16,447 nucleotides of DNA from Cytidiella melzeri (Eukaryota; Basidiomycota; Agaricomycetes; Polyporales; Irpicaceae): positions 1 through 16,447 of the forward strand of contig JABYQR010000612.1 in assembly GCA_022592445.1 (NCBI GenBank). Direction: 5' to 3'. Position numbers and translations under genes: made by a program. Under the pieces are notes generated by a model that saw only the letters and a program-made list of their open reading frames with translations, ran no database searches and was not told where the DNA came from. Shown piece by piece: positions 9,599-16,447 of this stretch. Positions within the stretch are counted from its first letter, which is position 1, and each line of letters begins with the position of its first letter.

Positions 9599-9977
9599 AC
9601 TCAATCGATGCGCTGATGCGCCCTCTGTCTCTGATGCGCTGATGCACTCCTTTCCTTATCTGTGTATCACATGATAGAACTCTCTGGAACCTTGTGGAAC
9701 ATGCTGGAACTATGATGTCATAGTATAGAACATTCCATTAGATGATGTCATAGTTCTTAGAACCTTCTGGAAAAGTCTAGCCTTGTCTTAGAACAAGCTA
9801 GAACAAGGCTAGCCTTGGGACTGGGTCATGGGGCCAGGTCATGGGGACAATTGATATTGGTTGATTATTGAAGTGGCACCACTAGGGCATAGGGCATGCT
9901 TAGTAAGGTAGATTACCTTGCTTACTCATGTAGGTATTAGGGGTCTTAGGGTAGTACCTGGGGTCCTCCCCTTCATG

Positions 9978-9986
9978 TATATATAG
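9978..9986 (+). promoter_or_regulatory. TATA box of element A
   Basis: TATATATAG lies 34 nt upstream of 10012, the first base of the self-primer complement. The predicted RNA 5' end therefore falls where a Tf1-type self-primer needs it. Confidence 0.6.
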
Positions 9987-10011
9987 AGGCACTCCTGAGA
10001 GCATATCCCCT

Positions 10012-10023
10012 CAGTCTTATCCA
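10012..10023 (+). other. Predicted RNA 5' end acting as self-primer
   Basis: CAGTCTTATCCA is the exact reverse complement of TGGATAAGACTG at 10150-10161. In Tf1/sushi retrotransposons the first 11 or so nt of the transcript fold back onto the primer binding site, are cleaved, and prime minus-strand DNA in place of a tRNA. Confidence 0.65.
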
Positions 10024-10123
10024 CTCTGTTGATAAAGGACTACACAGTACTCCACAGTACTTCGCTCACCACACCTCTCACACTCTATCTCACTCTATCC
10101 CTACAAGTTTAACAACTTATCTG

Positions 10124-10222
10124 GTGAGTAGTAACCTAACTGTTACATTTGGATAAGACTGCCCCTACTCCCTCATCTCACGTCTCTGGACGTGCTGGAG
10201 GTTTCTTTCCCTTTTCTTCTAG
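10124..10222 (+). other. Predicted leader intron spanning LTR end and primer binding site
   Basis: The donor GTGAGT (10124-10129) lies in U5. The acceptor is a strong pyrimidine tract ending TTCTTCTAG (to 10222), giving 99 nt. The branch site is not obvious near the acceptor; CCTAAC lies close to the donor. Splicing would remove the primer binding site. An alternative acceptor is near 11674-11677, after a GCTAAC branch-like site, which would skip ORF1. Confidence 0.4.
10150..10161 (+). other. Primer binding site of element A (self-primed type)
   Basis: TGGATAAGACTG starts two bases after the LTR terminal CA. It pairs perfectly over 12 nt with 10012-10023, and pairing stops on both sides. I did not recognise a tRNA 3' end complement at this place. 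Confidence 0.65.
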
Positions 10223-10729
10223 GTCTTGTGCCTGTGCGTGGGCCCCTTTACAAATTATCTAGACATAGAGGTAGCTGGACCATAGGCTCTTAGTTGTAGT
10301 TGTGTCTAGGCCTTGCCTTGATCCGCACAACTTGAATCACCCTCTCGCCTGACGCTCCTAGAGCTGATCAGAGCAGGGGTTGGCACTATGCCAACATGAT
10401 GAAAGTGTGCCTTCCCACAGGCGATAGTGGAGTCTGGTGTCAGATGCTTGTTATAAGAGCTGGACAACAGGACAAGAAGCCCATGAGTGCTTAGACACAA
10501 AGACGGGTAACTTGTTCTGGCCGGACTTAGGGTCAGTGTAATACTGATCCCCCAACCATTGGCCGCACGGGTGAAACCGTGACGGAGATCCTTTCACCAC
10601 CAGACCTGGAGAGAGAGTCCAGGCCAACGCTGGCACTACCCCACGCACACACAGGACCTCTCCTGTATGGAGATTTGTTTCGCACGCCACTGAGCTGACA
10701 AGCTCATCACACATTGTCACACAGTCACC
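10223..10729 (+). other. Long leader of element A, no gene
   Basis: 507 nt between the predicted acceptor and ORF1. It contains several short upstream ATGs and no sustained plus-strand frame. A minus-strand open frame overlaps it but is judged a shadow. Confidence 0.4.
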
Positions 10730-11509
10730 ATGCCGCTTTCCCGCTACATAGCTGTCAGATTTGGTTGCAAGATGCCTTACTCCATCCCTGTCCACAACGA
10801 AGTCACCGGACTTCAAGAACGTCTTACCGTCTCCAAGGAGACTCTCGACAAGTTCAAGGACGCTGGCAAACCTTGCTGGCTCAAGTATCTCAACAACAAG
10901 CCCCTCATCAAGAGGATCGATCTTCAGGAGCAGGCCCGTACCACCATCGAGCATGAAGAAGACCAAGATCGCATGAGAAAGGTCTCTCACCTCATGTCTC
11001 AACTCAGCCTTCTCCATTGTATCGAGAAGCAAGAAAAGGAAAAAGCTGAAAATCTAACTCTCCTTCAGTGTATTGAGGAACGCAATCAACGCGCTTACAT
11101 TCCCACTCCCACTCCTCTTCCTGCCACCCTCCACTTCCGTGAAACAAAGCTTATGCTTCGTCAACAGGAGTTCAAACCAATGGTCACACCAGCCTGTCAA
11201 AGAATTGAACCTGTGCTCAAGAAGCTGGACGCTTCCTTCTTGAGTGGTGGGCAATCGTCTAACCACCAGCTCAACACTTGTCAGGAGAAAGCCCAGCTGC
11301 TGATTGATCGTGTCTTCATGATTGAACAGTGGTTCAGGGAGAATCACATGGACAAGATGTCAAATAGGGAATGGAGGATGTCAAAGAAGGACTTAAAGAG
11401 TTTAGGTAGAATACGTTTTGTGGATATACATCGGAGATGGGGTTACATCCTAGAGTTACTAGAAGGTCTGTTCAACATGAACGCCTTTGTATATGCGGAA
11501 ATGGAATAA
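10730..11509 (+). CDS. ORF1 of element A: unrecognised 259-aa protein
   Basis: The frame is intact from ATG (10730) to TAA. Codon choice is strongly biased to C-ending codons in the first half, as in expressed fungal genes. Residues about 60-120 are charged and helical, probably coiled coil, with an internal near-repeat LLHCIEKQ (94-101) and LLQCIEER (111-118). A Pro/Thr-rich hinge (125-132) follows. The C-terminal half has a WFRENHMDK...WRMSKKDLKSLGRIRF basic segment. No CCHC knuckle, protease or polymerase motif is present. Its place after the LTR and leader suggests a Gag-like or accessory structural protein, but this is inference from position only; I do not recognise the family. It precedes the second ORF by 170 nt in another frame. 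Confidence 0.6.
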   Translation: MPLSRYIAVRFGCKMPYSIPVHNEVTGLQERLTVSKETLDKFKDAGKPCWLKYLNNKPLIKRIDLQEQARTTIEHEEDQDRMRKVSHLMSQLSLLHCIEKQEKEKAENLTLLQCIEERNQRAYIPTPTPLPATLHFRETKLMLRQQEFKPMVTPACQRIEPVLKKLDASFLSGGQSSNHQLNTCQEKAQLLIDRVFMIEQWFRENHMDKMSNREWRMSKKDLKSLGRIRFVDIHRRWGYILELLEGLFNMNAFVYAEME

Positions 11510-11679
11510 GATGTATGGGCTGACAAGCCTCATTTTAATCGGTGACAACTTCCTGAAAAGGATTTAATTTGTAAAAACAACTCTGACAAGAGTTCAATGT
11601 GTGAAAAGTGGTGTTTCTTTTCTTGTTATACTAGAAATAGTATTTCGCTTATCCTTTGCTAACTAAGAAATTAGAAGCA

Positions 11680-11964
11680 ATGGCCTCTCAATCTAACGCC
11701 GGATCCAGTGCTGCCCCCACTGCCAACCTCACCCATTCTGTTCCTTTTGGCAAGATTACGCCAATCGTCTATAACCCTTCAGTTGAGAACTTCAAGCAGC
11801 ATATCTTCCACAACCTCAACATAACCCAAAGGGCCTTTACTCGCACAGGTGAGGGAGAAGCAACAACTACCATTGTTCACAACATGATGAATCAGATGGT
11901 TCTTATCTGGAACAATCAGCTGTTCTTGTTGGAGGATGTCGCGGAGCGACTGCTGCTATGCTGA
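11680..11964 (+). pseudogene. Second ORF of element A, gag-like by position, truncated
   Basis: The ATG at 11680 starts a Ser/Ala-rich N-terminus followed by a mixed segment with ENFKQHIFHNLNITQRAFT and a hydrophobic NQLFLLEDVAERLLL end. The frame stops at 11962-11964, at or just before the border of the element B LTR. Only 94 residues remain, far too short for a retrotransposon Gag, so I read it as the 5' stub of a longer frame cut by element B. A GCTAAC branch-like site and AG dinucleotides (11674, 11677) directly before the ATG suggest that it may be reached by splicing. Family not recognised. Confidence 0.4.
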
Positions 11965-12070
11965 TAACCCTAAAAAGGGAGTGTAGTAGAGAGGAAGGGG
12001 GTGGATCTCCAACGACGACAACGAGGTCAAAGTCAATGATGAGCAGACAAGCAGGCACTGAGGCCGGATA

Positions 12071-12131
12071 CTGGCAGTGCAAATGACGAAGTTAATATCA
12101 GACTAATACTAGGTTACATTGAGTAACTCAC
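12071..12131 (-). other. Intron-like 61-nt segment in the element B LTR
   Basis: On the minus strand it begins GTGAGT (12131-12126), carries an ATTAAC branch-like site near 12096-12091 and ends CTGCCAG (12071). Its last 21 nt (12091-12071) equal the 21 nt before the donor (12152-12132). It lies in the same relative place as the LTR1 segment, about 60-65 nt after the TATA box, and the sequence before it (CATCTTGACCTCTT) matches LTR1 (CATCTCGACCTCTT). Confidence 0.65.
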
Positions 12132-12188
12132 CTGGCAGTGCAAATGACGAAGAGGTCAAGATGCAGAACCAGGGAGGGTAAGGGGTAC

Positions 12189-12196
12189 TATATATA
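12189..12196 (-). promoter_or_regulatory. TATA box of the element B LTR
   Basis: TATATATA on the minus strand. Transcription is expected near 12165-12170, about 35 nt before the donor of the intron-like segment. Confidence 0.55.
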
Positions 12197-12239
12197 CTGT
12201 GTCTGGGTGGTCTGTGCACCAGTTCCCACACTAGGGACT

Positions 12240-12500
12240 GGAGTAACTGTGGGGCTGGAGTAACAATAGAACAATAAGGGACCAGGGTAGCTGTCAAGGA
12301 CCTGAGTAACTGTCAAGGACCAGGGTACGTAGAACAATAGAACAATAGAACAATAGAAACTGGGGGAATCCCTGGGGAATCCCTGACAATAGATAGAAGA
12401 CAATAGTCGAAAGACAATAGAACAATAAGACCTGGGGGAATCCCTGGGGAATCCCTGGGGAATCCCTATCAATGGAAGTTGAACAATAGAACAATAGCCT
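12240..12500 (-). repeat. Minisatellite-like U3 repeats of element B
   Basis: Two clusters of an 11-bp unit GGGGAATCCCT (two copies near 12362-12384, three near 12433-12467) are mixed with many GAACAATA units (12337-12357, 12418-12427, 12481-12497) and a CTGTCAAGGACC repeat near 12292-12322. Repeats of this sort in U3 often act as upstream activation units; here that is inference. Confidence 0.6.
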
Positions 12501-12705
12501 AGGTTGATCTGGAACCGCTCCAGATTGAGTCTAGGGTTTGGGTCTGGACTATTGATAAATATGGCAGGATGTCACGTGACCCGGGTTAGGGTTAGGTCCG
12601 GTAACACTCCTAGCCGGAAAATAAGCGCTCTAGATAGGCGCTTAAGGCTGTAAACTTGTGACATTGTTGGAAAAATCCGGTCTCTGTTGGACTATCCATG
12701 TCATT

Positions 12706-12716
12706 ACCCCCCTCCT
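12706..12716 (-). other. Polypurine tract of element B
   Basis: The minus strand reads AGGAGGGGGGT two bases before the LTR start. This is the expected primer for plus-strand DNA synthesis. Confidence 0.75.
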
Positions 12717-12721
12717 AAAAT

Positions 12722-15700
12722 TCATCGCCTCGATGAACTAAGACCAGGGACTCTACCATCTGCCCACTCGAGGTCAGATGCAATAGCTTTTGTGATGTTC
12801 TCCAACGGTTTCCAAGGAATGGAGTCGAAGAGTGCTTTGGGCAATTTCTGAGGTGCATTGGTATGTCTGGCATGGAACTCTGCAATGCTCTCTTTCGCAT
12901 TGGTCAGATTTACTGCAGGTTCCCACGTTACATCGCCTTCTCCATAGCCTTTCCATTTGACTAGGTACTGCATTTGCTTCCGATAGATCCGACTGTCTAG
13001 GATCTTCTCGACTTCATAGACTTGTTGATCATCTACTATGACCGGTGCTGGTGGTTCTGGTATGAGGCCGTTTACTTCGTTTCCTCGATACGGAGATAGC
13101 CGTTCAACGTTGATGTTGTCGTGAATACGATATCCGGATTTGAGTTTGATCCGATATGTATGTTCACCGGTTTTCTGAAGAACTATGAATGGACCGAGCT
13201 GTCTAGGCCCTAGCTTGTCAGACTGCTGATGTACTTTGATGTTCTTGGAAGACAACCACACAAGGTCCCCTTCTTTGAAGACTGGAGTAGCTCTGCGGGT
13301 GTATCCGGAAACTTCAGCCATCTTTTCCTTAGATAGACGCGATGCAGCTTCGGCTTCTGTCTGAACCTGTCTGAGCTTTTCTAGATGTGCATCTAGATTC
13401 GGCATTCGGCTGTGACGTCCGACTGGTATGGTGAAATCTGGTAGGTACCCGTACATGACTTCAAACGGAGAGTGCTGCGTTGATGAGTTGACACGAGAGT
13501 TGATGGCGAATTCAGCCACTGGGATGTATTCGGCCCAATCATCTTGTCGTTGATCAACAAAGAGTCGTAGAATCTTTTCTACTTCTTGGTTGACTCTTTG
13601 CGTTTGACCGTTAGCCTGAGGATGATAGGCTGTAGTCATAGCGCCAGTGATGCCTAGTCGTTTATACAACGCTTGCATTACTCGGGCTGCAAACTGAGGT
13701 CCTCTATCGGATATGAACTGTCGGGGAATACCATGGAGCCTAAAGACTTCTTTGATGTGAAGGTCGGCTATGCCGTCAGCTGTAACCGTAGACTGGGTTG
13801 GAATTACATGACTTTGTTTGCTATACAAGTCCGTGTATACTGCAATCATGTCAAATCCGTTGCTTCGCGGAAGAGGTCCGACTAGGTCTACGCCAACCAC
13901 CTGCCAGGGTCCATCTGGTACGTCGATGGGCTGTAACGGAACGGTAGGATGTTGCGCCGGTTTGGTTCACTGACACTTGTCACATCCGAGTATGTACTGC
14001 TCTACAAAGGATGCCATGCGAGGCCACCAATAATGCCGTGTGACTAGTTCTAGGGTTGCATGTTTTCCCGGATGTCCTGCCGGTAATGCATCATGGCATC
14101 GTCGTACAATCTCCCTACGAACTTCACGATCCTTTGGAATGTACAGCTTCCCTTTGTAATACACCAGTCCATTGTCTTCCTCCCACTCAAGTCCACCATC
14201 AGTCAACTTTCGGGGTCCATCCTTCCTGAGCTTGGCTAGTCCCTGGACTACCTCTGCTTCTCGAATACTGATGTCTTTAATCTGTGACTCTAACGGATCA
14301 GATTCCGGGGTACTCGAGGTGGCTATTGTCTGGAAGTATTCAGGCTTCAGTACAACTTGTTCCTTGTTGTCTGATGCATCTAAAACTTCCAGGGTTCTGA
14401 CCCGGGATAACGGGTCGTCTTCAGTGAGGGTTTTTCTGGGTTTGTGCGTTAACACAAAGTCAAACCGGCTCAGATACAGAGACCACCGAGCTTGTTGTCT
14501 GGACAGATCTTGGGTGGTACGCCAATACTGCATATTCTGATGATCTGTGATGATCTCGAAGGGCGCGGGTAGTCCTTCCAGATAATGACGCCAATCTTCG
14601 AGAGCTCTGATGATAGCGAGCATTTCTCGATTATAGATCTCATAGTTCCGTTCCGCTTCGGCCATAGACTGAGACCGAAACGCTACTGGATGCCACTGTC
14701 CATCCTCTAATTTCTGCAGTAGAACTCCTCCGGTTGCAAAGCCAGACGCATCAACTTCAATACGTGTGGGACGATCGGGTTCCCATGTGACTAGAATAGG
14801 TTCCTGAGTGAACACATCTTTGAGCATCTGAAAAGTGTTCTGCTGTGCTTCTCCCCACTTCCAAGGTTGGTCTTTCTTGGTGAGATCATGTAAGGGACGA
14901 GTATGCCGTGCAAAGTCCTTGATGAAACGTCGGTAGAAGTTGGCAAATCCAATGAAGCCGCGTACATCACGGAGGTTCTGTGGTACCGGCCAGTTGGTGA
15001 TAGCTTCTATTTTACCCGAGTCCATACGGATCTTTCCGTTACCGATGATTAGACCTAAGTACTCGACTTGTGACTGTTCAAATTCGCATTTCTCGGGGCG
15101 AAGGTACAGGTCATTGGCTTCAAGTCTTGCTAGTACTTCATGGACGAGTTTACGATGTTCCATGATGTCTGAGCTGAAGATGAGGATGTCATCCAGGTAC
15201 ACAGAGACCTTTCCTTCCGCAATGAGATCAGCAAAGATGGAGTTCATCATTGCTTGAAACGTGGCTGGAGAATTGGTCATGCCAAACAACATCACCTTAG
15301 GCTCGAACAGCCCTCGGTTTGTCACAAATGCACCCTTCCATTCGTCATTTTCTTTGATCCGAATGTTATGGTAACCCCATCGTACGTCAAACTTAGTGAA
15401 GATTTTGGCTTGACGAAGTCGATTGGTGATGTCTGATACCAAGGGGAGTGGGTAGCGGTTTTTGATTGTGATGTCATTCAACCGTCGATAATCCTGAACA
15501 AGCCGAAGCTTGCCATCCTTCTTCTTGACGAAGAATACCGGTGAGGCCATGGGCGACTTGGATGGGACAATATATCCTTTCGCTAGGTTTTCCTCAATAA
15601 AGTTGTCTAACTCCGCTTGTTCATTCGGAGACATGGGGTAGACCTTGGATCTGAACATCTTCGGGTTCTCTGTTAGATCAATCGTGTGATCCCAGGGTTG

Positions 15701-16447
15701 GTGCTCTGGGAGGCGCTGTGATGCTTCTTCAGAAAAAACTTTCTGGTGTCTACGGTATTCTTCTGGAACCATCTGTTCGAACGTCTGTTGCTCTTTGGAT
15801 TGATGGGCCTTAGCCGCAATGTCTGTTGAGTACGTATAGCTAGCACAGGACCAAAGCTCTTCTTTGGTGTCCTGAATGATACCGCTCTGAGCCAGGCTCG
15901 CCTCTGTTTCCGATTGGCTGTGATAGACTGGAAGGGCTCGAAGTCTTCTTCGGCTTCCAGTTCCATTTCTCCGGTAGCCCAATTGATCTTGGGTTTGCTT
16001 TGCGAAGCCAGGGTAGGCCTAGAATACAATCTTCTGGACCAATGTCTGTGACCAAAAAGGTTGCATTTTCCTTGATAGCCCCAACTTGTAGTTCGAGCTC
16101 TGCTCTGTGTGTGATACGTCCTCCTTGATTTAGAGTCCCATCGATGTTATGGAGTGGAATTTGTCTTTTAAGGGGACCGTACGTACTCGGTGTCGATTGA
16201 CAAAGTCTTGACTCAGGAATAAAGCGGTGGCTCCTGAGTCGATCATGGCTTTGATGCCTTATTCTCTGAACACTCCTTTGAGCGTGATAGGAACTCGGAA
16301 GTGCATGCTAAGCGGGTCTATTTCGGGTACTATGCAGGACGACAAGGTTTCAAAGTAGTTATACATGTTGTTAAATAAAACTGAGGACTGCGAATCAGGC
16401 TGCTGCGCGGGACGGGTATTTACTACAGGGGAGCTAAAAACTGTGTA
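12722..16447 (-). pseudogene. pol: Pol of element B: protease-RT-RNase H-integrase-chromodomain, broken
   Basis: The protease motif DSGA is at 16240-16229 and ILGLPWL follows. RT has LVQDYRRLN, YPLP and the catalytic YLDD (15199-15188). RNase H has IEVDASG and ITDHQNM. Integrase has the zinc-binding H...H (near 14100-14080) and CDKC (near 13984), then the catalytic D of GVDLVGPL (near 13892), SDRG (near 13706) and the E of NQEVEK (near 13590). A chromodomain (about 13018-12865, YLVKWKGY) ends the protein and defines a chromovirus. Breaks: TAA at 16259-16261 just before DSGA, single-base frameshifts near 16174, 15990 and 15887, and TGA at 13967-13969 in integrase, where CGA (Arg) is the likely original. 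From 15982 to 12722 the frame is otherwise intact. The upstream frame is open to the window edge, so the start is not seen. Confidence 0.9.

Larger units (their letters stand above)
9458..10147 (+). repeat. 5' LTR of element A (about 690 bp)
   Basis: The right end is TGTTACA at 10147, immediately before the primer binding site. The left end is inferred at TGTCACAGAT (9458) by resemblance to the TGTCATGGAT start of LTR1 and by the similar total length; it could be wrong by tens of bases. The LTR holds a degenerate GCGCTTATC array, two TGATGTCA sites (9713-9720, 9743-9750), an inverted pair CTAGCCTTGT (9777-9786) / ACAAGGCTAG (9803-9812), and a TATA box. Confidence 0.6.
9458..11981 (+). mobile_element. 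Element A: LTR retrotransposon, 5' part, truncated by element B
   Basis: Layout: 5' LTR (about 9458-10147), self-primer binding site (10150-10161), leader, ORF1 (10730-11509) and a second ORF (11680-11964). The sequence then meets the minus-strand LTR of element B. No pol of this element is visible; it should lie beyond element B, outside the window, unless the element is non-autonomous. The Tf1/sushi assignment rests on the self-priming signature alone. Confidence 0.6.
11982..12703 (-). repeat. 3' LTR of element B (about 722 bp)
   Basis: The U3 start is fixed at 12703 (TGACATGG on the minus strand, two bases after the purine tract). The other end is less certain: TGTAGTAG at 11982 is preferred, but 11951, 11954 or 11962 would also give a TG...CA element. 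It contains GGCGCTTAA, a CACGTG, two TTAGGG units, minisatellite-like U3 repeats, a TATA box and the intron-like segment 12131-12071. Confidence 0.7.
11982..16447 (-). mobile_element. Element B: Ty3/gypsy chromovirus, 3' part
   Basis: Minus-strand order is protease, RT, RNase H, integrase, chromodomain, polypurine tract, 3' LTR. The gag and 5' LTR lie beyond the right edge, so its right target duplication cannot be read. It has inserted into the 5' part of element A. Its LTR starts TGACATGGAT, close to TGTCATGGAT of solo LTRs 1 and 2, so the three belong to related families. Confidence 0.9.

Noticed and set aside
10451..11032. 193-aa open frame on the minus strand
   Set aside because: It overlaps ORF1 antisense and its openness follows from the biased codon use of ORF1; it shows no motif.
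12360..12470. NF-kappaB-like sites (GGGGAATCCC)
   Set aside because: Fungi lack Rel/NF-kappaB factors; the resemblance is chance within a short tandem repeat.
12583..12596. Telomere-type repeat (two TTAGGG units)
   Set aside because: Only two units, inside a transposon LTR; too short to mark a telomere or fusion point.

Overview
The window looks like nuclear DNA of a basidiomycete fungus, probably Agaricomycetes. The evidence is many short introns (about 47-72 nt, GT...AG, CTNAC-type branch sites), a chromodomain-bearing Ty3/gypsy element, and a large multi-exon gene that I recognise as a member of an expanded, transposase-like Agaricomycete protein family. No RNA gene or CRISPR array was seen. 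Nothing here looks like ordinary housekeeping sequence; it is a mobile-element-rich accessory region.

Left third (1-7654): three host-style genes. Gene A (minus strand, start 638, runs off the left edge) and the large transposase-like gene B (plus, 1682-6743, 13 exons) diverge from a shared promoter region, and small gene C (plus, 7046-7654, 2 exons) follows. Two solo LTRs of one family sit here in opposite orientation, each with TG...CA ends and a perfect 5-bp target duplication. LTR1 (851-1611) lies between A and B, about 70 bp upstream of the B start. LTR2 (3605-4280) lies wholly inside intron 6 of B, so splicing could still remove it. Gene B carries two in-frame TGA codons, so it is probably a young pseudogene.

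Middle (7655-9457): little coding signal, a weak broken ORF, a G/T-rich motif patch, an exon-like fragment, and a candidate 168-bp solo LTR.

Right half (about 9458-16447): two nested LTR retrotransposons. Element A (plus) shows a 5' LTR, a leader, an unrecognised 259-aa ORF1 and the start of a second ORF that may be gag. Its predicted RNA 5' end is complementary over 12 nt to the sequence directly after the LTR, the signature of Tf1/sushi-type self-primed reverse transcription. It is interrupted by element B (minus), a chromovirus with protease, RT, RNase H, integrase and chromodomain. Its 3' LTR is in the window, and its gag and 5' LTR lie beyond the right edge.

The most unusual signal is a spliceosomal-intron-like segment in the transcribed part of the LTRs. 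In LTR1 (67 nt) and in the element B LTR (61 nt), a GT...branch...AG segment is built so that its last 20-21 nt exactly repeat the 20-21 nt before its 5' splice site. LTR2 lacks precisely this segment. This is the architecture expected of an introner-like insertion, or of intron loss by reverse transcription of a spliced RNA.
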